Origin: Bacillus sp. SD088
GTDB lineage: Bacteria > Bacillota > Bacilli > Bacillales > Bacillaceae_C
Length of the DNA: 64,000 nucleotides
Direction: 5' to 3'
Assembly: GCF_017355205.1 (NCBI RefSeq)
Contig: NZ_JADIJK010000024.1
Coordinates: 23,398-87,397, forward strand
Part shown: in pieces, positions 15,547 through 24,264 of the stretch
How positions within the stretch are numbered: position 1 is the first letter of the stretch
Layout: each line of letters begins with the position of its first letter
Notes under the pieces: generated by a model
The model's database searches: none
What the model saw: only the letters and a program-made list of their open reading frames with translations
What the model was told of the DNA's origin: nothing
Translations under genes and position numbers: made by a program

Positions 15547-15561
15547 TGTGAATACCTCCTT

Positions 15562-15592
15562 ATAAAGTGAAACTTTATTAGCGGGATTATTT
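15562..15592. mobile_element. Scar of repeat family A
   Basis: ATAAAGTGAAACTTTATT matches the left tip of elements A1 and A2, and directly adjoins AGCGGGATTAT, similar to their right tip GCGGGATAAA. All internal hairpins are missing. It looks like an internally deleted remnant and sits between the riboswitch terminator and the 58-codon gene. Confidence 0.55.
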
Positions 15593-15615
15593 ACCCACGC
15601 TTGCAAATACACACG

Positions 15616-15648
15616 AAAAACCCCATCTGCATTGGATAACAGACGGGG
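15616..15648 (-). terminator. Terminator of SAM-I riboswitch
   Basis: On the minus strand CCCCGTCTG and CAGATGGGG form a 9-bp stem (one G-U) followed by TTTTT. It starts 14 bp after the aptamer and is the expected expression platform. Confidence 0.88.
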
Positions 15649-15661
15649 TCTTGAGACCGAC

Positions 15662-15767
15662 CTTATCATCCAAAGCAAAAAATATCACTTTGCTGGTATT
15701 AGCACCTTGCTTATTGCAGGTTGCTGTGACGTCGTAGAGCCAGATCTCTCAGCCACTCTTGATAACT
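15662..15767 (-). ncRNA. SAM-I riboswitch (S-box)
   Basis: On the minus strand the sequence reads TTATCAAGAGTGGCTGAGAG, then CTGGCTCTACGACGTCACAG, CAACCTGC, GCAAGGTGCTAATACCAGCA and finally TGATAAG. This order matches the S-box consensus: P1 strand with the kink-turn CAAGAG, the GCAACC segment, the invariant AAGGTGCTAA, and the P1 closing strand. S-box RNAs bind S-adenosylmethionine and terminate transcription of methionine and cysteine genes. A terminator follows at 15616-15648. The only downstream gene is a 58-codon ORF, so the regulated gene is unclear. Confidence 0.9.
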
Positions 15768-15854
15768 ATTCAATTTAATCTTATTCTATGAAGAATTGGT
15801 AAAATTTTCAAGAAAAAAGCAAGTCTCTTTTTAACAACTTTGTGAAGGATCTAT

Positions 15855-16871
15855 TCAAAATTGCTCTGCTCTCTGTATGCATAAAAAAGGCATATCAGCT
15901 TGAAACAAATCGCCATTCTCCTGTTCGCTCAAAATTTGGCCTATCTCCAATTTTGCCAATTGTTTCTTCAAACGAGTAAGGGCTTGTCTGTAAACGGCTG
16001 CAGGCACCTTTCCCCCATGACCTCGTGAAGCAAATACATCGGTTAGCTCAGCTCTTTCTACAGGCTTTCCTTCCAAGCGATTCAGTAAAAACCGTTTTAA
16101 CATGATCGCTTGCTGAATCGTAAGTGATACTTCTTTCCTCTGAAAAATGACCGACTGTTGATCATCAGAAAAATATAAAACCAAGGTAGGCTTCTCCTCT
16201 GCTGCAACCATTAGCTTCTCACATTCTTCCTTCGAAGCACCCTTCAATCCATGCTCAGATAGAACTGTAAAGGCATGGTTTTGCAGGTAAACCTCCTGCT
16301 GACGAATATTCTCTTGAAGAGGAGGAAGTTCCGAATGAGCCAAAAATGCCCTATCCATGTTTTCTTCCACTTTTCTTGTCATCGCCTCTGTTTCAGTTGC
16401 TACTTTTAAAGTGCTGTTCTGTAAATAAAGCAGGACCTGATACTGCTGTTGTTTTGATAAGCTGAATGGCGAATCGACAGCTTGTTCATGACTTTTCAGG
16501 GCATTATTAAAATGAACAGCAGCTGTAATAAAAAAGTTTTTCCTATAGGCATGCATCCCGAGACGATAGTATGCTGCTGTATTGCCCCGATCATATTTCA
16601 GCACCTTCGTTAATGATTTTTGGTCATCAACAAGATCTCTTTTATAATATGTTTTCGTATATGCTCCAAAAAGAAGCAAATGAGCAATAAGAGCTCTTTG
16701 CACTTCTTTTGCATCATAAGGATTTTCATCTTTTTTTTGCCGAGCAAGCCTTTGTAACAATTCTTCCTCGACTCCGATGAGCGCAGAAAGAGACACACTT
16801 TTCTCTTCATCCACAGAAACCTGAAGTTCTTCTCTTAAAGTCAATAGTTCCTCTAATGACATGTTCCGCAT
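15855..16871 (-). CDS. TPR-like protein with C-terminal winged-helix-like region
   Basis: The 338-residue soluble protein has TPR-like helices between about 50 and 140 (for example NTAAYYRLGMHAYRKNFF and AAVHFNNALKSHEQA). The C-terminal 110 residues include VSLTIQQAIMLKRFLLNRL and AAVYRQALTRLKKQL, a pattern like the DNA-binding winged helix of response regulators and SARP-type proteins. I do not recognise a named family. ATG 16871 follows GAAGGGGATGGAATA; an in-frame ATG also lies three codons later. It is divergent from the Hsp20-like gene. A role as a regulator or adaptor is inference. Confidence 0.6.
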   Translation of the reverse strand: MRNMSLEELLTLREELQVSVDEEKSVSLSALIGVEEELLQRLARQKKDENPYDAKEVQRALIAHLLLFGAYTKTYYKRDLVDDQKSLTKVLKYDRGNTAAYYRLGMHAYRKNFFITAAVHFNNALKSHEQAVDSPFSLSKQQQYQVLLYLQNSTLKVATETEAMTRKVEENMDRAFLAHSELPPLQENIRQQEVYLQNHAFTVLSEHGLKGASKEECEKLMVAAEEKPTLVLYFSDDQQSVIFQRKEVSLTIQQAIMLKRFLLNRLEGKPVERAELTDVFASRGHGGKVPAAVYRQALTRLKKQLAKLEIGQILSEQENGDLFQADMPFLCIQRAEQF

Positions 16872-17075
16872 TTTTTTATTCCATCCCCTTCAGTTCTTCT
16901 TCTTTTATCATACTCTTTTTAGGCATATTTTTCAGTTCCATCCTATATAAAAGAACATCGATTCTTTTTTTACATAAAATAAGGATATAGAATATAAGGG
17001 ACCAAATTGACAAACCTTGCTGACATCGCGGTTTTCGTATATTCTCTATTATGTCACAGGAAGGAAAGGATTCGT

Positions 17076-17552
17076 ATGTTCCCTTGGAATTTACTCCCTT
17101 TTAACCAGAATCAAGATAAGGCTCCTCCTTTTGAAATCGGCAAAAACAATGTAGACGATTATGTGCAAAAGGTGATGTCCCAAGCCTTTTCGGCTTTCGA
17201 TCAGGATGCAACGAATTCAAATGATTGGGTAGGATCGCTTCTTAAGCAGTTGCCCTCTTCCTCAGGTTCTTCGTCATCAAATGGTGTAAAGCTTTTTGAA
17301 TCCTTTCAATTTATCTTTATTCATATCTCTGTTCCAGACGAAAAAACGTTAGAAAGATGGAAGGTGTACCATACAACCAATCAACTAATCATTGAGGATT
17401 CAGAAGTCGCCCAAAACACCAAAACAATCACCTTACCCGCCCTTGTGAATAAAAAGAAGACAACTGCCGTTTATAAAAATGGCATTTTAGAAGTCATTCT
17501 AGAAAAGAAGACGGATATGCAGTATACAGAAGTGGGAGTGTCAAAAGAGTAA
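17076..17552 (+). CDS. Hsp20/alpha-crystallin-like protein
   Basis: Read from ATG 17076 behind AGGAAGGAAAGGATTCGT, the protein has 158 residues and starts MFPWNLLPFNQNQ, a start shared by spore-associated Hsp20-like proteins of Bacillus as I recall. The C-terminal 90 residues have the alternating strand pattern of an alpha-crystallin domain (FIFIHISVPDE, WKVYHTTNQLIIED, TITLPALV, AVYKNGILEVILEKK); GILEVILEK corresponds to the conserved G-x-L motif. A Ser-rich linker (about 67-76) separates it from the helical N-terminus. The longer frame from 17007 lacks a good start. A role as a small chaperone or coat-associated protein is inferred from the family. Confidence 0.7.
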   Translation: MFPWNLLPFNQNQDKAPPFEIGKNNVDDYVQKVMSQAFSAFDQDATNSNDWVGSLLKQLPSSSGSSSSNGVKLFESFQFIFIHISVPDEKTLERWKVYHTTNQLIIEDSEVAQNTKTITLPALVNKKKTTAVYKNGILEVILEKKTDMQYTEVGVSKE

Positions 17553-17754
17553 ATCTTAAAATTTTTCAGTTCCCCACTTCTTGCAAATTTTGGATATATA
17601 CCGGACAAGCTCTCGATTCATAAATCCTTATCCCGTAAAGGACGAAATGAAATCGTTATCACAAAATATTACGAATATACCTTTGTTCAAGCTCATATTT
17701 TCATGTTATAATGTACGAATATTCTAGTTTATTAGCAAGGGAAGTGGACGGAGC

Positions 17755-19023
17755 ATGAGTGAAACGAAATTGAAAACAAATACTGTGAATGTGGAAGATA
17801 TCCTCATTGCTTACCAACAATTAAAAGACGTTGTGGCACATACGCCTTTGCAAAAAAGTGAGCGTTTATCTGAGAAATATGACTGCCATGTTTACTTGAA
17901 AAGGGAAGATATGCAACATGTGCGCTCGTTCAAACTACGAGGCGCTTTTTATAAAATAAAACGAATTGAAGAAGAGGCAAAGGAAAAAGGGGTCGTGTGT
18001 GCTAGTGCCGGCAATCATGCCCAAGGAGTTGCTTTTTCTTGTTCTCATCTTGGCATTTCCGGGACCATCTTCATGCCGCAAACGACTCCAAATCAAAAGA
18101 TTGATCAGGTAAAAATGTTTGGCCGTGAATTTGTCGAAATTGTCCTTGTTGGCGATACCTTTGATGATACTTCTAAAAGTGCTTTGGAATATTCCAACAA
18201 GGAGGATAAAATTTTTATCCACCCATTTGATGACTATGATATCATCGCTGGCCAAGGAACAGTGGCGGTTGAAATCATGAATGATTTAGAAGAGCCTGTT
18301 GATTTTGTCTTTTCCAGCATTGGTGGAGGAGGCTTAATATCTGGCTTGAGCTCCTATATTAAAAATTTATCTCCCCATACCCATATGATTGGTGTGGAGC
18401 CTGCTGGAGCAGCAAGTATGAAAGCAGCCATTAACAATAAAGGCATTATCCCACTTGCTTCCGTCGATAAGTTTGTGGACGGCGCTGCTGTTGGTTGTGT
18501 AGGGCAAAAGACCTTTGAAATCTGTAGCCAATACGTGGACGATATTATTCCTGTTCCAGAGGGTAAGGTATGTACGACAATTTTAGATCTTTATAACAAG
18601 TATGCCATCATTGCTGAACCTGCTGGCGCCCTTCCCATCGCGGCATTGGATTTTTATAAAGAAGAAATCAAAGGAAAATCAGTCATCTGTGTCGTAAGTG
18701 GAGGCAACAACGATATCGGTCGAATGCAAGAAATCAAAGAAAAATCGTTATTATATGAAGGACTTCTTCATTACTTCATCGTCAACTTCCCACAACGAGC
18801 TGGAGCCTTACGTGAGTTTCTCGATGATGTCCTTGGTCCTGAAGATGATATTATCCATTTCGAATACACGAGGAAAAACAACAAAGAAAGTGGTCCGGGA
18901 TTAGTCGGGATTGAATTAAAAAGGCCAGAGGACCATGCCGGCTTGGTAGAACGTATGCAACAAAGAGGCTTTCCATATACAGAAGTGAATGAAGATAGTA
19001 CGCTATTCAATCTTCTTATTTAA
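17755..19023 (+). CDS. ilvA: Threonine dehydratase IlvA
   Basis: This 422-residue PLP enzyme converts threonine to 2-oxobutanoate, the first committed step to isoleucine. The PLP lysine lies in RSFKLRGAFYK near residue 62, the phosphate-binding loop is SSIGGGGLISG near residue 189, and a C-terminal ACT-like regulatory domain occupies about 335-422 (LHYFIVNFPQRAGALREFL), where isoleucine feedback is expected. Length matches B. subtilis IlvA (422). ATG 17755 follows GGGAAGTGGACGGAGC. The gene stands alone, 30 kb from the ilv-leu run, and ends in a terminator at 19027. I saw no T-box in front. Confidence 0.96.
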   Translation: MSETKLKTNTVNVEDILIAYQQLKDVVAHTPLQKSERLSEKYDCHVYLKREDMQHVRSFKLRGAFYKIKRIEEEAKEKGVVCASAGNHAQGVAFSCSHLGISGTIFMPQTTPNQKIDQVKMFGREFVEIVLVGDTFDDTSKSALEYSNKEDKIFIHPFDDYDIIAGQGTVAVEIMNDLEEPVDFVFSSIGGGGLISGLSSYIKNLSPHTHMIGVEPAGAASMKAAINNKGIIPLASVDKFVDGAAVGCVGQKTFEICSQYVDDIIPVPEGKVCTTILDLYNKYAIIAEPAGALPIAALDFYKEEIKGKSVICVVSGGNNDIGRMQEIKEKSLLYEGLLHYFIVNFPQRAGALREFLDDVLGPEDDIIHFEYTRKNNKESGPGLVGIELKRPEDHAGLVERMQQRGFPYTEVNEDSTLFNLLI

Positions 19024-19026
19024 TTC

Positions 19027-19057
19027 AAAACTTGGGGCGTTTGGCCTCAAGTTTTTT
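19027..19057 (+). terminator. Terminator of ilvA
   Basis: AACTTGGGGC pairs with GCCTCAAGTT around GTTTG with one bulge and is followed by TTTTT. It begins 4 bp after the ilvA stop codon. Confidence 0.88.
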
Positions 19058-19147
19058 GGTGTACGTAAAATTGCATCGCAATTGCGTGACATCGTCTATC
19101 GACTAGAGGTACGATGAACCTACCTAAAATGCAAAGAGGGATCTATC

Positions 19148-20215
19148 TTGAAAAAAATCTATAGTGACATTATTCAATATCGAGGGACTCATTATGACTT
19201 TGGTGTTCTACAAGGAGAAAAAATAAAGGGCTCTCTCACAATCAAAAACCGGGAACAACAATGGAAAGTTCGAAAACCTCGCTTTACTATAAATGTGGAA
19301 GAAGTCAAGCAAGCGATTCTTCCTTTTGCACCAGGAGTTTGGGAGGAATTATTGGGGTTGCATGCGGCGTTGGAATGGCCAATGGAACGTGTTCTGGCTG
19401 AGTTTGGCGGCTATCGTTTGGATTATGTAAAATCAGGGTGTTCCATTTTAACAGGCGAGAACTATCTCATTCGTAATTATGATTATCACCCTAAAACATA
19501 TGAAGGCCGTTATACAGTATTCCAACCATCGGATCAAGGCTATGCGATAATTGGCCCCAGTCAAAGAGTGACCGGACGCATGGATGGGATGAACGAAAAA
19601 GGACTAGCCATGGGCTATAATTTTATGAATCGGAAAAAGCCGGCAGATGGATTCATATGTTGTATGATCGGGAGACTGATTTTAGAATCGTGTGCCTCCG
19701 TGGAAGAGGCTGTTGATCTATTAAAAGAAATCCCCCATCGTCATTCCTTCAGCTATACCGTATTTGATATAAGTGGGGAAACCTATATCGTGGAAGCGAC
19801 GCCTCGACGGATTGAAGTTCGCCAGGCTAAAATGTGTACCAATCATTTTGAGATTCTAACAGACGAAAATCGCCATCATCTTGTCGATTCTAAACGGCGA
19901 TTAGAAGCGATGAACACGAAGTATGCAGCACTTTCTGACGCAGAGTCTGCTTTCCGTTTTATGAATGATCGCAACCAAGGTGTTTTTTCCGAATTATATA
20001 GTAGCTGGGCTGGAACGATCCACACTTCCGGTTATTTGCCTCGAGAAATGAAAGCATGGATCGCCTTAGGCGGAGATCAAGATCCGATTGAGTTTGACTT
20101 TTCTAAGTGGCTAAACGGAGAAGATCTTACTTTGGAAAAATTAACAGGTGAAGTCGACACCGATATCCCATTCGTTCATATGGACGAAGGAGCGCACTGG
20201 TCACGGAAGAGATAA
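19148..20215 (+). CDS. C45-type autoproteolytic amidohydrolase/acyltransferase
   Basis: The 355-residue protein shows the Ntn-hydrolase pattern of peptidase family C45 (acyl-CoA:6-APA acyltransferase-like): SGCSILTG with the presumed nucleophile Cys98, then LIRNYDYHP and later MDGMNEKGLAMGYNF. In this family a precursor cleaves itself before the Cys, here after Gly97, making an N-terminal nucleophile. Substrates are mostly unknown in Bacillus and include N-acyl or bile-salt-like amides in relatives. TTG 19148 follows GAGGGATCTATC. The last codon and the TAA stop overlap the GATAAA border of repeat A2, so the element lies directly behind the gene without damaging it. Confidence 0.8.
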   Translation: MKKIYSDIIQYRGTHYDFGVLQGEKIKGSLTIKNREQQWKVRKPRFTINVEEVKQAILPFAPGVWEELLGLHAALEWPMERVLAEFGGYRLDYVKSGCSILTGENYLIRNYDYHPKTYEGRYTVFQPSDQGYAIIGPSQRVTGRMDGMNEKGLAMGYNFMNRKKPADGFICCMIGRLILESCASVEEAVDLLKEIPHRHSFSYTVFDISGETYIVEATPRRIEVRQAKMCTNHFEILTDENRHHLVDSKRRLEAMNTKYAALSDAESAFRFMNDRNQGVFSELYSSWAGTIHTSGYLPREMKAWIALGGDQDPIEFDFSKWLNGEDLTLEKLTGEVDTDIPFVHMDEGAHWSRKR

Positions 20216-20490
20216 AGTGAAACTTCATTTAGTGGGGGTTTTTTTCATCCCCCACTGAATGTTAAGGATCAAAGGCTAAATTCGCAACATCCTGTTGGCA
20301 GGCTTAAAGCACGACATCCTGTCGTTTCGCCCGCACTAGTACGTCCTGTACGTCGCAACGCCTTTGTGACCTGCGTCCTGCAGGCCCGAACCAATCGGGT
20401 ATTTACTGGCAGTTATCCCCCACTTAGAATTTTCGTTTTCACCTCGAATTCTTGAAGTGGGGGTCTTACTGCCAGTTAATTCGGGATAAA
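20212..20490. mobile_element. Repeat element A2 (IS200/IS605-like, non-autonomous)
   Basis: This 279-bp copy is nearly identical to A1 over its whole length, from ATAAAGTGAAAC to TCGGGATAAA. The left-end hairpin is ATTTAGTGGGGG with CCCCCACTGAAT (one G-U), and the right-end hairpin is ACTGGCAGT with ACTGCCAGT. The ATAAA border includes the stop codon of the upstream gene. It carries the same four RTCCT mini-hairpins (about 20284-20384). Confidence 0.75.
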
Positions 20491-20521
20491 TTTTAATGCA
20501 GGGATTTTTCGCTATGCGGGA

Positions 20522-20560
20522 GTAAAAAGACTAATTGCAGGGTGCAATTAGTCTTTTTAC
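20522..20560. terminator. Bidirectional terminator after the ABC exporter operon
   Basis: GTAAAAAGACTAATTGCA and TGCAATTAGTCTTTTTAC form a perfect 18-bp stem with the short loop GGG. The A and T runs allow termination in both directions. It lies 2 bp beyond the stop codon of the permease gene. Confidence 0.92.
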
Positions 20561-20562
20561 AT

Positions 20563-21777
20563 TTATTCATATCTTAGTGCGTCAATCGGGCTTAATTTGG
20601 ATGCTTTGTTGGCTGGTAAGATGCCAAAGACGATGCCAATGAAGGCGGAGAACCCAACACCGATGATGACGACGATTGGACTGACCATAGCATTGATTGG
20701 GGACAATAATGTAATTAAACCTGTCCCCGCACTCGCCAAGCCGATTCCGATCAATCCACCTAATGAAGTGAGAGTGATCGATTCAATTAAAAACTGAAAT
20801 AAAATCTTTCCTCTTGTCGCTCCCAACGCCTTGCGCAGACCAATTTCTCTTGTCCGCTCCGTTACGGAGACGAGCATAATATTCATTACGCCAATTCCGC
20901 CAACCAATAGCGAAATGCCGGCAATACTGCCAATAAAGATCGTCATAATTAAAATTACCTGATTAAATTCGTCCTCATACTCTGACATATCATAGGTGTT
21001 ATATTGTCCTTGTTCAAGCCCTTTGCTTTCCGTTAAGGTCTCAGCTGCTAATCTCCCTGCCTCACCCATTACTTCTGGGCTTTCGGCAATAACAGAGAGA
21101 CTTTCGATCTCATTACTCCCAAACATTGTAGAAACCACCGCACGCGGCATTAACATTTCTCCAGCTTCATTCCATTGAAATTGCTCAGGTATGGGTGATT
21201 TATAGACACCAATAATTTTAAACGGATTTCCATCTAGATCAATAATTTCTCCAATCGGATTTTCATTCTCTTTGAAAAAATTCTTCCTGGCGGCTTTATC
21301 GATCATCACCACTCGATTCATGCCATCATTGTCTCGAGCATTGATTGGTCTCCCTTCCAAGATTTCAATACTTTGTGCTCGGAAGTATTCTGGACCAACA
21401 CCGGTAATTTCTGGGCTCCCTGTCTTATCATTATAACTAAGTGTACCCCCTGCATAGTTGGTCCCAATTGCCGCTTTGACGCCCGGAACTGCCTGAAGAA
21501 CTTCTAAATCTTCAGCGAATAATTCAGGCTCTTGCCATGACCATTCCCCACTTACCTCTTCCTCTTCTGTTGGAACATATTCATACCATAACTCAATAAC
21601 ATTTTCATCGACGGCAAATAATTCATCTGTCAAATTATCTTGCGCTCCTTGACCAAGCGCCACAATCGTAATGACGGCAGCCACGCCAATAATAATCCCA
21701 AGCATCGTTAATAAAGCACGGACTTTATGATTCCAGATCGAAGAAAAGGCAATCTTGAAGCTTTCTAAAAAATTCAT
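20563..21777 (-). CDS. ABC transporter permease, MacB/YknZ type
   Basis: The 404-residue protein has one N-terminal membrane span (about 20-45), a large extracytoplasmic MacB-core domain (about 50-270) and three C-terminal spans carrying the FtsX motif GGIGVMNIMLVSVTERTREIGLRKA. This is the type VII (MacB-like) mechanotransmission ABC topology. Genes for the ATPase and membrane fusion protein lie directly upstream with 4-bp overlaps, giving the order fusion protein, ATPase, permease as in B. subtilis yknXYZ, which protects against the toxin SDP. No yknW homologue is seen. The substrate is unknown. ATG 21777 overlaps the end of the ATPase gene. Confidence 0.92.
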   Translation of the reverse strand: MNFLESFKIAFSSIWNHKVRALLTMLGIIIGVAAVITIVALGQGAQDNLTDELFAVDENVIELWYEYVPTEEEEVSGEWSWQEPELFAEDLEVLQAVPGVKAAIGTNYAGGTLSYNDKTGSPEITGVGPEYFRAQSIEILEGRPINARDNDGMNRVVMIDKAARKNFFKENENPIGEIIDLDGNPFKIIGVYKSPIPEQFQWNEAGEMLMPRAVVSTMFGSNEIESLSVIAESPEVMGEAGRLAAETLTESKGLEQGQYNTYDMSEYEDEFNQVILIMTIFIGSIAGISLLVGGIGVMNIMLVSVTERTREIGLRKALGATRGKILFQFLIESITLTSLGGLIGIGLASAGTGLITLLSPINAMVSPIVVIIGVGFSAFIGIVFGILPANKASKLSPIDALRYE

Positions 21778-22454
21778 GATGTCATCCTCCGATCATCCGT
21801 AATCAGGCCATCCCTTAACGTAATGACCCGATTGGCATATGCCGCCACCTCTTCTTCATGGGTAACAAGGATCACGGTCTTACCTTCTTGATTCAATTGC
21901 ACAAAAAGCTCCATAATCTGCTTACTTGTTTTAGAATCGAGAGCACCTGTTGGTTCATCTGCCATAATCACGGATGGGTTATTGACTAGGGCTCGAGCAA
22001 TCGCTACCCTTTGTTTTTGTCCACCTGATAATTCGTTTGGCAAATGTTTTACACGATCGCCAAGTCCGACTTTTTCTAACATTTGCTGTGCTCTTTCCTT
22101 ACGCTCCCGTTTTGAAACACCAGCATACACTAGCGGTGTTTCCACATTTTTCATCGCATTAAGGCGCGGAAGCAGAAAAAACTGTTGAAATACAAAGCCG
22201 ATATGACGATTACGTAATGCAGCTAATTGTTTTTCCCGAAAGGCGCTAATTTTTTCATTGTTTAATTGATAATCCCCCGCTGTAGGGTAATCAAGGAAAC
22301 CAATAATGTTCATTAACGTGGATTTCCCCGAACCGGATGGACCCATAATCGCAACAAATTCACCATCTTCAATCGAAAGATCAATCCCATGCAGGACAGG
22401 TACTTTCAAAGAACCATTCCCATATACCTTTGTAATCTTACTCAACTTCATCAT
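21774..22454 (-). CDS. ABC transporter ATPase, MacB/YknY (LolD) type
   Basis: This 226-residue ATPase has Walker [13 protein letters not shown] near residue 39, Q-loop [12 protein letters not shown], signature [15 protein letters not shown] near residue 142, Walker [13 protein letters not shown] and the H-loop VTHEEE. It belongs to the LolD/MacB subfamily, which powers exporters with FtsX-type permeases. The first Met overlaps the end of the fusion-protein gene by 17 bp, and the gene's end overlaps the permease start by 4 bp, so translation is probably coupled. The energy-coupling role is secure. Confidence 0.95.
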   Translation of the reverse strand: MMKLSKITKVYGNGSLKVPVLHGIDLSIEDGEFVAIMGPSGSGKSTLMNIIGFLDYPTAGDYQLNNEKISAFREKQLAALRNRHIGFVFQQFFLLPRLNAMKNVETPLVYAGVSKRERKERAQQMLEKVGLGDRVKHLPNELSGGQKQRVAIARALVNNPSVIMADEPTGALDSKTSKQIMELFVQLNQEGKTVILVTHEEEVAAYANRVITLRDGLITDDRRMTS

Positions 22455-23700
22455 AGGATGTCACTTCCATTCCATCGTACAATCCAGGATCTGGGGAGGT
22501 CACAACCAATTCACCCTTTGTCACACCTTCCGTGATCTCAATGAATTCATCATTCATTTTTCCTGTCTCGATTTCGCGGCGTTGTAGCACTCCATCCACT
22601 AGAACATAAATGACTTCAAGCATTTCTCCGCTACTTTCCTCGCCCTCTTCCATTGCTTCCTCTTCCACTATCGCCATATGAGGAACGGCTAAAGATTTTT
22701 CCCCGCCACCCATTTCAACTTCTAACGACACGTGAAAGCCTTGGCGCAGTTCAGATGTATCATCTTTAATTGCGACTTTAAACGGATAGGTCGTAACGTC
22801 TCCGCCACCGCCCATATCATAATCTTCTGCTCCACCGCCATCGTCTGACGGAAATTGGGAGACAGATTCAACGACACCCTTCCATTCACGATCTTTAAAC
22901 ACTTTTGGACGAATGATCACTGCTTGGTCTTTTTCGATCTTCACTGCGTCAAATTCATTCATCGTCCCAATGACTTTGTAAGGATCGCTAGAAATAATAT
23001 GAACGACAGGCTCATTGGCCCCTTCTTCCGTCTTTTCAATATTTTCGTTTATTTTTACAACAATGCCATCGATTTTACTTACTACGGTCATCTCTTTGAT
23101 TTGTGCATCAAGTTCATTAATCGTTTCTTGTGCCGTTTCAATCTCTTCTTTTGTGCCTTCATGATCCATCTCGGCTTGGACTCTTTCATTTTGCAGTTGA
23201 TTAACATCATCTTGCGTCACAATCTCTTCCATTACTTCCGCTTCTGGATCTACTTTTCGACCAACCTTTTGCTTTGCATCTCTAATTTTCTTATCTAATT
23301 CTGCCATTTGATTGATCTCGATTTGTGATCTTCTCTTGATTAAATCTCGATCACGAACCGCTTTATCAAATTCACGTTTTAATTTAGAAGAATCATAGAG
23401 AAATAGCGGATCTCCGGCTTTCACCTTTTTATTTTCTTCTACCTTAAATTCCTGAATTTCACCATTCTCGGGTTCTAAATATATCTTTTGTTCACTTTCA
23501 GGAACAATTTTTCCGGTAACTAAAATACTTTCCGTTAATTCTTGTTCACTCGCTTTTTGTACGGTTAAAGACACATCTTCCATGTCCTCTACCCCATCAA
23601 CCATTTTTGCCCCAATGTTCATCACAAAAGCGGCTCCGCCCCCCAAGATGATCAAAACCCCAACGATAATACTAATCCAAATCCATACCTTCTTTTTCAA
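22438..23700 (-). CDS. Membrane fusion protein, YknX/MacA type
   Basis: The 420-residue protein has an N-terminal membrane anchor (about 5-27), a lipoyl/barrel-sandwich half near residue 68 (EPENGEIQEFKVEENKKV), a central helical hairpin of about 110 residues rich in Glu, Lys and Gln (about 105-215), the second half VSKIDGIVVKINENIEK, and beta-barrel and membrane-proximal domains. This is the HlyD/MacA layout. In Gram-positive bacteria such proteins join MacB-like exporters without an outer-membrane channel. It is the first gene of the three-gene operon. ATG 23700 follows AAGGGGGATCTGTTTTG. Confidence 0.92.
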   Translation of the reverse strand: MKKKVWIWISIIVGVLIILGGGAAFVMNIGAKMVDGVEDMEDVSLTVQKASEQELTESILVTGKIVPESEQKIYLEPENGEIQEFKVEENKKVKAGDPLFLYDSSKLKREFDKAVRDRDLIKRRSQIEINQMAELDKKIRDAKQKVGRKVDPEAEVMEEIVTQDDVNQLQNERVQAEMDHEGTKEEIETAQETINELDAQIKEMTVVSKIDGIVVKINENIEKTEEGANEPVVHIISSDPYKVIGTMNEFDAVKIEKDQAVIIRPKVFKDREWKGVVESVSQFPSDDGGGAEDYDMGGGGDVTTYPFKVAIKDDTSELRQGFHVSLEVEMGGGEKSLAVPHMAIVEEEAMEEGEESSGEMLEVIYVLVDGVLQRREIETGKMNDEFIEITEGVTKGELVVTSPDPGLYDGMEVTSYDEVE

Positions 23701-23981
23701 AACAGATCCCCCTTAGATTCTCCCTATTAAAAATACATATTTTAGCTCTATATACTATAACGTAAAAAATGACAGAAAAGTTTCCCTTTTATTAAATATA
23801 TTTACAAAAGATGACATTCTTCTAACATTATTGACGTCAACCAGGATTGTACTCCTACAAAATATCGGTAAATTATTTATTTTATTCAAATATAATAGAT
23901 TGAGATAACCTACTTGGAACGTAAACCTTACCATTACCTTAATTTCCAGCGGCATTTGTTCAACTTCTGGTAAGCTAGATA

Positions 23982-24162
23982 AGAAAAGCGCAAGCGCCTT
24001 GCTCTAGGAAGAAAGGCTAAATTCGCGCCGTCCTGGCGCAACACCTTTCTGACCAACATCCTGTTGGCCTGAGATAAAGGATACACGGCGTAGAATGAGC
24101 CGATGTTGACTTATCGTAGGAAGAAGCTGAAAGTTTGCTAGTCGCTAGGCGCTGGAGCTGGA
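23982..24162. repeat. Repeat element B1
   Basis: It begins AAGAAAAGCGCAAGCGCCTTG and ends CTAGGCGCTGGAGCTGGA, which form imperfect terminal inverted repeats. Inside are two mini-hairpins with RTCCT loops, GCGCC-GTCCT-GGCGC near 24026 and CCAAC-ATCCT-GTTGG near 24053. A second copy, B2, lies at 37249-37430 with conserved ends and a diverged centre. No coding capacity. Confidence 0.7.
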
Positions 24163-24221
24163 TGTCGACCGGGATATAAGCTAGTTATCCACAAGCAACA
24201 ATTTTATAGTACGCTAGCAAT

Positions 24222-24254
24222 AAAAAAAGGCAGCCTCCTTTTAGAGACTACCTT
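24222..24254 (-). terminator. Terminator of yidC
   Basis: On the minus strand AAAAGGTAGTCTC and a complementary GAGGCTGCCTTTTTTT form an imperfect stem followed by seven T. It lies 10 bp after the yidC stop codon. Confidence 0.85.
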
Positions 24255-24264
24255 TTGATAAACT

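Larger units (their letters stand above)
23701..24264. other. Intergenic region with element B1 and a terminator
   Basis: The first 280 bp upstream of the fusion-protein gene are A/T-rich and should hold its promoter, though no box pair stood out. Element B1 occupies 23982-24162 and the yidC terminator 24222-24254. I found no gene. Confidence 0.6.

Noticed and set aside
15547..15678. Upstream extension of the 58-codon gene to 102 codons
   Set aside because: It would read through the riboswitch terminator and the repeat scar; an excellent ribosome binding site precedes TTG 15546.
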